Source of the DNA: Marinobacter salexigens
GTDB lineage: Bacteria; Pseudomonadota; Gammaproteobacteria; Pseudomonadales; Oleiphilaceae
Reading direction: 5' to 3'
Length of the DNA: 64,000 nucleotides
Assembly (NCBI RefSeq): GCF_018860765.1
Contig: NZ_JAHKPV010000001.1
Coordinates: 1,043,594 to 1,107,593, forward strand
The notes below the pieces were generated by a model, which ran no database searches, was not told the DNA's origin, and was given only the letters and a program-made list of their open reading frames with translations. Shown here one piece after another: positions 37,848 through 45,811 of this stretch (its first letter is position 1; every line of letters starts with the position of its first letter). Both the position numbers and the translations under genes were made by a program.

Positions 37848-39143
37848 TCAGTAAGAGGAGCTCATGCCGAACCACTCGGGGAATACCACGATCAGCGCCA
37901 GCACAAACACCTGAAGGAAGATAAACGGCAACACGCCTTTGTAGATATCGACCGTTCGCACTTCCGGCGGTGCCACCCCTTTTAGGTAGAACAAAGAGAA
38001 CCCGAAAGGTGGTGTGAGGAAGCTGGTTTGCAAATTCATGGCGATGAGAATGGCGAACCAGAGCATGTTGATGCCCAAAGCTTCAGCCACGGGCGCCAGA
38101 ATTGGCACGATGATAAATGAGATTTCCACAAAATCGATGAAAAAGCCCAGAATCATAATCACCAACATGGCGAGGATGATAAAGCCCCACTTCTCACCCG
38201 GTAGCGCCAGCATCCACTCTTCCAAAAGATAGTCGCCACCTGTGTAGCTAAAGACCATGGAGAAAGCCGTAGCACCGATCAAGATGGCAAACACCATGGC
38301 GGTTACCTTGACCGTATCTTTCGATGCATCCCAAACCATTTGGAACGAGAACTGACGGTAGATGATGGCCAGAACAATCGCGCCAACACCACCCAGAGCG
38401 GAAGATTCTGTAGGTGTGGCAATGCCAGTAAAGATTGAACCGAGAACGATAACAATCAACGCCAATGGCGGAATGATCGCCAGCAGCGCATTCATAACTT
38501 CCTTTTTACGGGAAATGCTGTCGTCTTTTGGCATCGCTGGTGCCGTTTCGGGCTTGAAGCGGGTCATGATCAGGATATAAGCGATATAAAGCCCGATAAG
38601 TACCACGCCAGGCCCGACGGCAGCTTTGAACAGGTCGCCAACAGGAAGCCCGAGCACATCACCCAGAATGATCAGAATGATCGAGGGCGGAACAATCTGC
38701 CCTAGAGTGCCCGCCGCACATATGGTGCCAGTTGCAAGGCGCTTGTCATACTTGTGGGCTAGCATAACCGGTAAGGAAATCAGGCCCATGGCTACTACGC
38801 TTGCGCCCACAACGCCGGTGGAAGCCGCGAGCAAAGCGCCCACAAGAATCGTAGATATGGCCAAGCCGCCGGGTAGCCCGCCAAACAGTCTGCCCATGGA
38901 GGTTAATAATTGCTCTGCGAGGCGGGTGCGCTGCAAAATAACGCCCATAAAAATAAACAGGGGCACAGCCATCAGGACGGTGTTTTGCATAACGCTCATG
39001 ATGCGGTAAGGCATGAAGGCAAATAAATCCATGCCCTCTGCGAACACACCAAAGAACAAAGCAACGCCACCAAAGGTGAAGGCAACGGGGAAGCCCAACA
39101 TCAGCATGAATAGGGCAACCAAAAACATAATCATACCGATCAT
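37848..39143 (-). CDS. dctM: TRAP transporter large permease (DctM)
   Basis: The 431-residue integral membrane protein has about twelve helices with the DctM patterns AVPLFIFMGVILQRT, ASTGVVGASVVAMGLISLPVM and LGQIVPPSIILIILGD. It forms the transport channel with DctQ and takes substrate from DctP using the sodium gradient. It overlaps dctQ by four bases (ATGA). The gene symbol is generic for the family. Confidence 0.95.
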   Translation of the reverse strand: MIGMIMFLVALFMLMLGFPVAFTFGGVALFFGVFAEGMDLFAFMPYRIMSVMQNTVLMAVPLFIFMGVILQRTRLAEQLLTSMGRLFGGLPGGLAISTILVGALLAASTGVVGASVVAMGLISLPVMLAHKYDKRLATGTICAAGTLGQIVPPSIILIILGDVLGLPVGDLFKAAVGPGVVLIGLYIAYILIMTRFKPETAPAMPKDDSISRKKEVMNALLAIIPPLALIVIVLGSIFTGIATPTESSALGGVGAIVLAIIYRQFSFQMVWDASKDTVKVTAMVFAILIGATAFSMVFSYTGGDYLLEEWMLALPGEKWGFIILAMLVIMILGFFIDFVEISFIIVPILAPVAEALGINMLWFAILIAMNLQTSFLTPPFGFSLFYLKGVAPPEVRTVDIYKGVLPFIFLQVFVLALIVVFPEWFGMSSSY

Positions 39144-39685
39144 GCGAGACCTCCTCCGCTGTGCTCACCTTCGTACTGTTTCTCACCAGCCATAACTCGC
39201 AGAGCGTAGGTAGCCATGTTGAGACCAGCTGTAGCGATAAAAAAGGCGGTGATCGGGATAATAGATTTAATGATCCAGCGTTGGGGTAACCCGCCGGGGT
39301 CGCCGCTGCCTTCGCCCATCTCGTAAGCATTCACGGCGAAATCGTAACCATAGATGCCAATCAAGTAGGCAAACGGAATTACAAATATCAGCGCACCTAT
39401 GAGGTTTACCCAGGCCTTGGCTTTGCCGCTCCAACGCGTATAAAAAACGTCAACCCGTACGTGGCCATCGGTGCGCAAGGCATATGGAATCCCGAATAGG
39501 AATACCACCGAATACAGGTGCCATTCCATCTCCTGCATACCGATAGAAACTTCGTTAAACGCATAACGGGCAACAACGTCGTAAAAAACATTACCAGCCA
39601 TCAGCAACATCGCGACACAGGCAACCCAGCCACAAAGAGCGGACAAACGGGCAAGGCCTTCGTCCAGTTTTATAATCCACTGCAT
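39140..39685 (-). CDS. dctQ: TRAP transporter small permease (DctQ)
   Basis: The 181-residue protein has four membrane helices and the typical DctQ block EMEWHLYSVVFLFGIPYALRTDGHVRVDV. It is the second gene of dctP-dctQ-dctM, 98 bases after dctP, with a hairpin in the gap, and is translationally coupled to dctM. Confidence 0.94.
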   Translation of the reverse strand: MQWIIKLDEGLARLSALCGWVACVAMLLMAGNVFYDVVARYAFNEVSIGMQEMEWHLYSVVFLFGIPYALRTDGHVRVDVFYTRWSGKAKAWVNLIGALIFVIPFAYLIGIYGYDFAVNAYEMGEGSGDPGGLPQRWIIKSIIPITAFFIATAGLNMATYALRVMAGEKQYEGEHSGGGLA

Positions 39686-39735
39686 TTACTATCCTCCGCC
39701 AAGGGCTGGCTTTTTGCTATTGCTATATACAACAA

Positions 39736-39766
39736 AGCCGGGACCACCTCCGAAGCGATCCCGGCT
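39736..39766 (-). terminator. Intercistronic hairpin between dctP and dctQ
   Basis: AGCCGGGA pairs with TCCCGGCT around a 15-base loop, with TTTG following on the minus strand. Such hairpins in TRAP operons probably stabilise the dctP message and reduce read-through into the permease genes, giving excess binding protein. The T run is poor, so this is likely partial termination or an RNA-stability element. Confidence 0.55.
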
Positions 39767-39783
39767 CCATTACAGCCTCTATC

Positions 39784-40860
39784 TTACTCTACTGTACCCA
39801 TGGTGTTCAGGTATGCGCGCTCAGAAATATCGGTATATGCGCGGCTCTGCTCCAAATAATCTTGCTGCGATTTTACAATTCGAGCAGCCTGCTCGTTGCT
39901 TTCAGATGCTTCTTTCAGCAGCTTTTTGTTGGCGTCGAACATAGCCTGGAAAATATCCTGCGGGAACTGCTTAATCTGCACGTTCGGGTAGTCTTTCTTG
40001 ATGTTGGCCCAGGCTTCCGCATTTGCATGCTGAGAAAGAACCAGCATGTCGTAAGAAGCTGTGCGCATTGCTACTCGCATGATTTCTTGCAGGTCGGCTG
40101 GCAACTTTTCCCAAACCTTCTTGTTGATCAAGAATTGCAGTTCAGTGGATGGCTCGTGCCAGCCTGTGTAGTAGTAGTCAGCAATCTGTTGAAAGCCAAG
40201 ACGCAAATCCAAAGCTGGGCCTACCCACTCAACCGCATCAATGGTGTTGCGCTCAAGAGCGGTGTATAGCTCACCCGGTGCAATGTTGGTGGGGTTAACG
40301 CCTACTTCAGCGAAGACTTCACCAGCGAAGCCAGGGATGCGCATCTTCAGGCCTTTCAGATCGTCCAGTGATTTGATCTCTTCACGGAACCAACCGCCCA
40401 TTTGAACGCCCGTGTTGCCACCTGGGAAGGAGAGCATGTTATGAGGCGAATAGACTTCCTGCATAAGCTCCATGCCGCCGCCGTGATAGAACCATGCATA
40501 CTGTTCCATGGCGTTCATGCCAAAAGGCATGCTGGTGAAGAACAGAGTCTCGGGAACCTTGCCCTTCCAGTAGTAGGAGGCGGAGTGGCCCATGTCGTAC
40601 TGGCCAGCCTTAACCATATCAAACACGCCTAGCGGCGCTTTATGCTTGTTGGCAGAATCGATACGGATTTTTATGCGCCCGTTTGACATGGTCTCTACGG
40701 ACTTGGCGAAGTTCTTGGTAGTGTCACCAAAAATCGGGAAGTTAGGGCCCCAGGTTTCGGCCATTTTGAGAGTAAAGGTATCTTCAGCGAATGCTTGCGC
40801 AGAAGTGAAAGTAGCGGCCACGGTGATTAACGCCGCAGAGAGAACGGAACGAATCTTCAT
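39784..40860 (-). CDS. dctP: TRAP transporter substrate-binding protein (DctP, keto-acid type)
   Basis: The 358-residue periplasmic protein has a signal peptide ending near AQAFAED. The central blocks LKMRIPGFAGEVFAEVGV and ALERNTIDAVEWVGP resemble the 2-oxoacid-binding TakP group, where the conserved Arg of MRIPG contacts the carboxylate of the ligand. A monocarboxylic keto acid is therefore the best guess for the substrate. It leads the dctPQM operon; a palindrome lies upstream. Confidence 0.9.
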   Translation of the reverse strand: MKIRSVLSAALITVAATFTSAQAFAEDTFTLKMAETWGPNFPIFGDTTKNFAKSVETMSNGRIKIRIDSANKHKAPLGVFDMVKAGQYDMGHSASYYWKGKVPETLFFTSMPFGMNAMEQYAWFYHGGGMELMQEVYSPHNMLSFPGGNTGVQMGGWFREEIKSLDDLKGLKMRIPGFAGEVFAEVGVNPTNIAPGELYTALERNTIDAVEWVGPALDLRLGFQQIADYYYTGWHEPSTELQFLINKKVWEKLPADLQEIMRVAMRTASYDMLVLSQHANAEAWANIKKDYPNVQIKQFPQDIFQAMFDANKKLLKEASESNEQAARIVKSQQDYLEQSRAYTDISERAYLNTMGTVE

Positions 40861-40978
40861 TGCTCTTGTGTCCTTTTGTCATTTTTATAGGTCTAGCCTG
40901 AGCTTCTTTCGAGAGGCCTTACGACTCGTTCACATTATCAAGTATCTTGTGCGTCAGTAAAATGAAAAAACGCCCTGT

Positions 40979-40994
40979 TACGACATAGGTCGTA
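40979..40994. promoter_or_regulatory. Palindrome upstream of dctP
   Basis: TACGAC-ATAG-GTCGTA is a perfect 6-bp inverted repeat with a four-base spacer, 119 bases upstream of the dctP start. It could be an operator for a regulator of the TRAP operon. No such regulator is encoded beside it. Confidence 0.3.
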
Positions 40995-41001
40995 GACCGA
41001 A

Positions 41002-41460
41002 TCAAAGGTCGTTCATTCTGCCAATCTGGCTGGACAGCTGCATGGCTTCGTGTTGCTCAAGGGACAAGAGGTCTTCAAGCAGTGTTTTTGCGCCTTCGAT
41101 TTCTGCCTTGCCGATGAGTGTTTTGTACAGATCCATCACTTGGTCGTGGAAGGCAAAGATCTCTTTGGCTATGTCATCAAAGCTCATTGTCGTAAACCTC
41201 GGGTCGCAGGCCGCGCCAGGTTTGAGCGGTTTGTGATTTTGGTAATCATAAAGCCGCGTTTGTAAAACCTTGGGGTTAGCCTGCTTCTCAAACTCCGTCA
41301 CGGTTTTTGCCAGCATAGCTTCGTGGCTAGCAACGTAGTCCATAAGCGCACTGGTGCGCTCATTGTTGTGCTTCTCAGCAGCGTCGTGCAGGCACCTTGC
41401 CAAATGAGCATGCAGTTGGCGGGTCCAGTCAATCAGGTCTTCAAAGGTTTTTATTTCCAT
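41002..41460 (-). CDS. Histidine-rich four-helix (ferritin-like) protein of unknown function
   Basis: The 152-residue protein is predicted all-helical with repeated His and Glu: RQLHAHLARCLHDAAEKH, LMDYVASHEAML, FAFHDQVMDLYKTLIGKAE and LEQHEAMQLSSQIGRMNDL. The spacing of H and E/D residues suggests a ferritin-like or hemerythrin-like metal-binding bundle, but I cannot place it in a named family. There is no signal peptide. It stands 141 bases upstream of dctP on the same strand. Confidence 0.6.
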   Translation of the reverse strand: MEIKTFEDLIDWTRQLHAHLARCLHDAAEKHNNERTSALMDYVASHEAMLAKTVTEFEKQANPKVLQTRLYDYQNHKPLKPGAACDPRFTTMSFDDIAKEIFAFHDQVMDLYKTLIGKAEIEGAKTLLEDLLSLEQHEAMQLSSQIGRMNDL

Positions 41461-41512
41461 GGCTAAACTCCGTCAATCGAGTGTTTATTCAGCTTAATGA
41501 TCACAGATTAGT

Positions 41513-42574
41513 CTATTTAGCGGCTTTTGCTGCTGAGCCTATTGTTTGAGCCGTTTCAGCGCGGCTGCGCCAGCTTCGGAACCGGTGCAGTGCCGGTTTC
41601 TCCACAGTGTAATGAATCAGCGAGGCGAGAAGAAAGGCTGTGCCAAGCGCTAGGCTAACGCCCAACCATCCCGGCAGGCCTACGCTGTAGCCCCAGCTAA
41701 TCACGCCATAACCAATGTTTTGGTGCACCAGATAAAGGCTGTATGAAAGACTGCCTAACCACAGCAAGGGGCGGTTTGCTAGCCAGTTGAGGCGCCCGGA
41801 AACGGCCAGTGCAAATACTGTGAAACACCCGAGTACGAACAAACTGTAAGGCAGTTTATAGGCAAAGAGCCCGTGGCCTACCGCAAGAGCCAGCAATGCT
41901 GAGTCTGCCATTATCGGTCGGCCGTAACGGTAAATACGGTATATCAGCATGCCACCAATAAACAGCGGAGCGTACTTCACGAACATCAGGTCTTTGACCA
42001 GAAATTCCACGCCTTCAGGTATTTGCTTCCACCAAATTACACCAGCGTAGCTCGCCAGCATCCAAACCCAGAACGCCAAGCGAAGTTTTGACCAGTCGCG
42101 CAACGTATAAAACAACAGTGCCATCCAGCTATAGAAAGTGACTTCTACAACGAGGCTCCAATAAGCGCCGTCTACATGCTCGGCACCAAAGTATTCGTGC
42201 AGCAAGGTGGCGTTGAGCAACGCGGTCTCAAAACTTACCGCCCGGCTCTCCGGGCCCAGAAGGTGCACGGATACGAACGTTAGAATAATACCTGTCCACA
42301 GTGCCGGTAAAAGCCGAACCGCTCTTGCCAATCCAAACCAAGCGGCGTTGCGAGTGCGCTCAAGGGTCATGAAAATGACAAAACCACTGAGTATGAAAAA
42401 CAAGTGAACGCCGTATCGACCGAAGAGGAGCGTGTCTGTTAATAGCTGGGGAATGTCGAACCCATGGCCGAAAAGCTTGTCGTAATAGGGCAGGTAATGA
42501 AAAAGCACGACCCCCAAAGCAGCGAGGCCACGCAATGCATCAAGACTGCCCAGCCTTGTCTGAGAAGGACTCAT
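41513..42574 (-). CDS. Acyltransferase 3 (OafA/YrhL) family membrane protein
   Basis: The 353-residue protein has about ten membrane helices and the family N-terminus LGSLDALRGLAALGVVLFHYL, with the catalytic His in LFHY and FFILSGFVIF following. Members O-acetylate sugars of lipopolysaccharide, exopolysaccharide or peptidoglycan. The ATG at 42574 after GGAAACCGCT gives the family length. No SGNH domain is attached. It is divergent from the GH84 gene. Confidence 0.88.
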   Translation of the reverse strand: MSPSQTRLGSLDALRGLAALGVVLFHYLPYYDKLFGHGFDIPQLLTDTLLFGRYGVHLFFILSGFVIFMTLERTRNAAWFGLARAVRLLPALWTGIILTFVSVHLLGPESRAVSFETALLNATLLHEYFGAEHVDGAYWSLVVEVTFYSWMALLFYTLRDWSKLRLAFWVWMLASYAGVIWWKQIPEGVEFLVKDLMFVKYAPLFIGGMLIYRIYRYGRPIMADSALLALAVGHGLFAYKLPYSLFVLGCFTVFALAVSGRLNWLANRPLLWLGSLSYSLYLVHQNIGYGVISWGYSVGLPGWLGVSLALGTAFLLASLIHYTVEKPALHRFRSWRSRAETAQTIGSAAKAAK

Positions 42575-42637
42575 AGCGGTTTCCGTAGGAATTTTCTCTA
42601 TAGTAGCCTGCTTTGGCTGCAGGCAGTACGGGTGGGA

Positions 42638-42667
42638 TATACCATTCGCTTGCCGTAGGTATACCAT
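42638..42667. promoter_or_regulatory. Paired TATACCAT repeats in the acyltransferase/GH84 divergent promoter region
   Basis: TATACCAT occurs at 42638-42645 and again at 42660-42667, 22 bases apart (about two helical turns). The second copy extends into TACCATGTGGTA, an inverted repeat of TACCA. It lies 25 bases before the GH84 start, so it may be an operator. Confidence 0.3.
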
Positions 42668-42691
42668 GTGGTAATAAACAGGGAGAGCGCC

Positions 42692-43759
42692 ATGAGCACA
42701 ACGCTGGGGATTATTGAAGGGTTCTATGGGCCGGTATGGAGCTGGCAAGAGCGGCAACAACTGGTACGTGCGTTGGCCCCGCATGGCTATGGCTTTTATT
42801 TGTATGCGCCTAAGGCCGATGCTTTTCTGCGTCGGCGCTGGCAAGAGCCTCATCCACCGGAAATGACATCGGAGCTTGCCGAGTTCGGCCGGTTTTGCCG
42901 TAAGCAGGGGCTGCGGTTTGGTATAGGGCTGAGCCCCTTTGAAATCTTTAATTGTTTTGACGAAGCTGCCCGCACTGCGCTCGCCGCGAAGCTAGAACTG
43001 CTTGACCGCATTGGTATTGATGAACTGGCCATTTTGTTCGACGACATGAAGGCCGACACGCCCGCGCTTGCGGAAACTCAAGCGGAAATCATGCACTGGA
43101 TTCGCGAACGCACTCAGGTTCGCATTCTTTCAATATGCCCCAGCTACTATTCCGATGATCCGGTTCTGGACCGGGTGTTTGGTGAGCGCCCATCAGACTA
43201 TCTGGAAACCCTTGGCCGACTTCTGCACCACGACATTCAAGTTTTCTGGACAGGCGAGGAAGTCTGCTCAAGAGAGATTTCTCCCGGCCACCTAAAGCGC
43301 GTCGGCGACCGGCTTGGCCGTAAGCCAGTGCTCTGGGATAACTACCCAGTGAACGACGGCGACCGCATGTCGCGGCATTTGCACTTGCGGGCATTTACCG
43401 GCCGCCCAGCGGCGAATGCGGCCTATCTGGCAGGCCATGGCATCAACCCAGCCTTGCAACCAACATTAACCACGATTCCCGCAATTACTCTGGCCGAATC
43501 CTATCGACAGGGGCCGGAATACCAATATGGGCAGGCGTTTCGCCATGCCGCAAAGGAAGTGCTTGGGCGGGAATTTGCAGACCAACTTCATGCTGACCTA
43601 CTGGTGTTGCAAGATGCGGGCTTGGGGCGCATCAGCGAGGAAAAACGACAAAGCCTAATACGCACCTACGACGCCTATGACCACCCTGCAGCTGGCGAAA
43701 TCCTCCGCTGGCTGGTGGGGGAGTATCAGGTGACGGATGAGATGGTGCAGACTCAGTGA
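42692..43759 (+). CDS. GH84-type beta-N-acetylglucosaminidase domain protein
   Basis: The 355-residue protein begins LGIIEGFYGPVWSWQERQQL, the characteristic start of the GH84 (O-GlcNAcase/NagJ) catalytic domain, and has ELAILFDDMKAD with the two adjacent catalytic aspartates. This family cleaves terminal beta-GlcNAc by substrate-assisted catalysis. No signal peptide is seen, so it is probably cytoplasmic, and it lacks the carbohydrate-binding modules of secreted NagJ. Start at ATG 42692 after GGGAGAGCGC. It is the last core-like gene before the accessory region. Confidence 0.82.
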   Translation: MSTTLGIIEGFYGPVWSWQERQQLVRALAPHGYGFYLYAPKADAFLRRRWQEPHPPEMTSELAEFGRFCRKQGLRFGIGLSPFEIFNCFDEAARTALAAKLELLDRIGIDELAILFDDMKADTPALAETQAEIMHWIRERTQVRILSICPSYYSDDPVLDRVFGERPSDYLETLGRLLHHDIQVFWTGEEVCSREISPGHLKRVGDRLGRKPVLWDNYPVNDGDRMSRHLHLRAFTGRPAANAAYLAGHGINPALQPTLTTIPAITLAESYRQGPEYQYGQAFRHAAKEVLGREFADQLHADLLVLQDAGLGRISEEKRQSLIRTYDAYDHPAAGEILRWLVGEYQVTDEMVQTQ

Positions 43760-43816
43760 GGTGTTCCCTTGCAATGCTAGCTCGAAGGTCCATAGCTCGC
43801 AGTGAGACATAACGGC

Positions 43817-44296
43817 ATGAGGTGTTTCTCCTTTTCTTTGTTGGTAGCGGCACTTTTGCAGGCTGGCTGTAGTTACGCGGGGCAACCGCTGAACACTGAA
43901 GCGCTTGATGCGCAGCAGCGTTTTTTACAAAAAAGCGTAGTGCAAACCCAATTTAGCGCCGTGGTGCGTGTGTACAGTGTTAGTAGTGTAGCCATTGCCA
44001 ATAGTCCAAACATGGTGTGGCATATTTACCGTGCCGAGATCATCACTCCTATCCGGGGTCGACAGCGTGGTGATATTAGCTATGCAATGGCGGTAGAAAA
44101 AGGCGAGGAAACGGTGATTCCCGAAGAGCCGGTGTTGCTAACATTGTGCGTGAATAACGATGATGCCCTTGTTGCTGACTTCTATTGGCCAGGCACCGGG
44201 GCCGAGTTTGTGGTTACGCCAGCGCTGATACAAGTTGCTCAGTTGGCTGCTGCAAGTAGCGATAAGGGCCAAAGTCAGTTTGCTATGTGTGACTAA
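43817..44296 (+). CDS. Predicted lipoprotein of unknown function
   Basis: The 159-residue protein has a lipoprotein signal peptide (FSFSLLVAALLQAGC, lipobox LQAGC) and a beta-rich body (FSAVVRVYSVSS, VWHIYRAEIITPIRGRQRGDISYAMAVE). I do not recognise a family. The ATG at 43817 gives a standard signal peptide; a GTG at 43802 is an alternative. It is the first gene of the accessory region, 57 bases after the GH84 gene. Confidence 0.6.
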   Translation: MRCFSFSLLVAALLQAGCSYAGQPLNTEALDAQQRFLQKSVVQTQFSAVVRVYSVSSVAIANSPNMVWHIYRAEIITPIRGRQRGDISYAMAVEKGEETVIPEEPVLLTLCVNNDDALVADFYWPGTGAEFVVTPALIQVAQLAAASSDKGQSQFAMCD

Positions 44297-44466
44297 GCAA
44301 TAGCGCAACACGCTATGGAAGGGAAAGTTTCTTCTGGTGAGAGTGGCGACTGGTATATTTTTCGAGTTGGTGATTTGGTCTCGTTTGTTTCAGAAAGAAA
44401 TGGGGCTACCTGTTCCGGCAGCTGTTACTTTCCGAGGGTGCGAAGAGCATTGTTTTGGGAGTTAAA

Positions 44467-44829
44467 ATGAAAAAGGCTTTATTGCTTTGCGCTGTTGTTG
44501 CCCAGAGTGCATGTGCCAATGCTGATCGCTCAGGCACTCCAATGTACCCTCCGGAAATCATTTTTAGAAATTACGCCTTGAGCACCTGTCTTGCTGATGC
44601 GTTCGAAGGCGCCGAATTAAGGAAGGATGCCAGCGCTACCGCTGCTGGTTTTCTTGAGTTTGGAACGGGCCCTATCGAAGCCTATACAGAGGCTACTTTG
44701 ATGGGGCGCGATTTCCTGAAAAAGAACTATGATGGCAAGGCTCCGGTTGAGTTCAATACAAAGAAATGCATTGATTTTTTCCATAGTGAGGAACTCGATA
44801 GGCTAGTCGAACGGTATATCGCGAATTAG
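44467..44829 (+). CDS. Tai4-family type VI secretion amidase immunity protein (orphan)
   Basis: The 120-residue protein has a signal peptide (ALLLCAVVAQSACANA), as expected for an immunity protein that acts in the periplasm. It shows the Tai4-like pattern FRNYALSTCLADAF, AGFLEFGTGPIEAYTEA and KKCIDFFHSEELDRL. Tai4 proteins neutralise Tae4 peptidoglycan amidases delivered by rival cells. No Tae4 effector or secretion genes are nearby, so this would be a self-defence gene without its toxin. The assignment is from motif memory. The ATG at 44467 follows TTGGGAG. Confidence 0.65.
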   Translation: MKKALLLCAVVAQSACANADRSGTPMYPPEIIFRNYALSTCLADAFEGAELRKDASATAAGFLEFGTGPIEAYTEATLMGRDFLKKNYDGKAPVEFNTKKCIDFFHSEELDRLVERYIAN

Positions 44830-45006
44830 CGTGACGACTGTGCCCAAAAGCTCCACGAAACAGGTAAAACACCGGGGCAAAAGGCAGAAGTGCTTGGGGC
44901 AAGCCGTAATCGCGGATATGGATAAAATTCATCCGTGACTCCTGATTTTTTGTTCATAGTGCTCGCGGAGTAAGGGTGAGCTTGCATCGCGTACTGCGAG
45001 GCTTTG

Positions 45007-45417
45007 TTAATTCAATATTTCAATGTACCACTTGGGCTTGATGCGCCCGAAATCCTTACGGGTATTGGATTTCAGTGCCTTTTTTGAGTCCAGTACCTTC
45101 GCCTCGCCGTGCTCCCTGATGAAAACAACCCAGTGCCAAAAGGGCTTACCTTGTTCGATGCGCCATTTGATGGCCATAAGAGCCCTATCTGGTAGACACT
45201 CCCAAGCTTCAAAAGGTGTTTCTTTGGGCGAAACAGAGATGCCGAGTTCACGAAGTAATGTCCGAACGTGCTCTGTTTCTGACCAAAGTGTTGAGTCTGT
45301 CGCGTAAATGCCTAGTGCATTTGCTTTTTGCTGGGCTTCTGCGTAGCTGACACCGGCAAGAGCGGCACATGCCGCAATACCGCAGCCGGTTAATTCTTCT
45401 TGAATCACAGGTTCCAT
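45007..45417 (-). CDS. C39-like cysteine peptidase family protein
   Basis: The 136-residue protein has EELTGCGIAACAALAGVSYAEA, with a probable nucleophile Cys12 set in a helix start as in C39 and papain-like peptidases, and a later KPFWHWVVFIREHGEAKVLDS, which supplies a His and an Asp in the order expected for the triad. No transporter domain is attached, and no bacteriocin precursor is seen. The ATG at 45417 is preferred; the frame extends upstream to 45498 in Cys-rich sequence of lower plausibility. A candidate attC inner core (CGTTAATTGG) lies just before the ATG. Confidence 0.6.
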   Translation of the reverse strand: MEPVIQEELTGCGIAACAALAGVSYAEAQQKANALGIYATDSTLWSETEHVRTLLRELGISVSPKETPFEAWECLPDRALMAIKWRIEQGKPFWHWVVFIREHGEAKVLDSKKALKSNTRKDFGRIKPKWYIEILN

Positions 45418-45473
45418 AGCTTTACCAATTAACGGCTGGGCTTGGGTCTTTGTGCAACAACAACTGCAGCTCT

Positions 45474-45599
45474 TCAGGTTCTTCCGTGAAGGTTGCATTC
45501 GTAATTTCTGGCTCCAGAGCTTATATCTATTGCAATCTCTGCGAGATCTCGAAGGCTGTCATGCCAGTAAGACACGTCGTTTACGAACTTCTGGCACAT
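45474..45599 (-). CDS. Small unassigned ORF (41 codons)
   Basis: The frame begins with an ATG two bases after the stop of the preceding frame (TAACCATG) and encodes a 41-residue product with SYWHDSLRDLAEIAIDIS. It has no recognisable family. Its close coupling to the preceding frame is the only evidence for expression. It overlaps the upstream extension of the peptidase frame. It may be a remnant of a cassette gene. Confidence 0.25.
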   Translation of the reverse strand: MCQKFVNDVSYWHDSLRDLAEIAIDISSGARNYECNLHGRT

Positions 45600-45601
45600 G
45601 G

Positions 45602-45805
45602 TTATGAATGTTCCGGCCACATCCCATCCATCATAACTGGATAGGTAATCGGCTTATAATGGGTAAATTCAATATCTCGGACGTGGGTGAAACCACTCCA
45701 AAGCATCCTCGCGCCCTTCATCCATTGAGATGGCTTAACCCGTTTCTCTATCTTCTCGACTTCCTCAGCCGTAGCTCCGGGGCCGGAACGAACCGGAGCT
45801 AATGG
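45602..45805 (-). pseudogene. In-frame open stretch after the GNAT stop codon (possible gene fragment)
   Basis: Directly after the GNAT TAA, and in the same frame, 67 sense codons follow before the next stop. The translation looks protein-like (GATAEEVEKIEKRVKPSQW, MLWSGFTHVRDIEFTHY). It has no good start codon or ribosome binding site; an internal ATG is at 45721. It could be the 3' part of a lost cassette gene. Much of it overlaps a candidate attC site, so chance openness is also possible. Confidence 0.3.
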
Positions 45806-45811
45806 TTAGGC
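45733..45811 (-). other. Candidate attC site after the GNAT gene
   Basis: On the minus strand it begins GCCTAAC, overlapping the GNAT stop codon, and ends GTTAAGC; both fit the attC outer and inner core consensus (RYYYAAC, GTTRRRY). Between them AGCTCCGG and CCGGAGCT form a perfect 8-bp stem. The usual L-box pairing next to the cores is poor, and the site differs from the two better attC sites, so this is tentative. Confidence 0.35.

Noticed and set aside
41513..42853. Long N-terminal extension of the acyltransferase
   Set aside because: The 93 extra codons run through the divergent promoter region and do not look like protein. The family start is at 42574.
43745..43816. attI or integrase gene at the left edge of the accessory region
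   Set aside because: ACATAACGG before the first gene resembles a core site on one strand only; no partner core, no stem and no integrase gene were found.
44830..45006. attC site after the C39-like peptidase gene
   Set aside because: A CTCGC/GCGAG stem and an AATTAAC core-like word are present, but no inner core GTTRRRY or L-box pairing; it looks more like a terminator-type hairpin between convergent genes.
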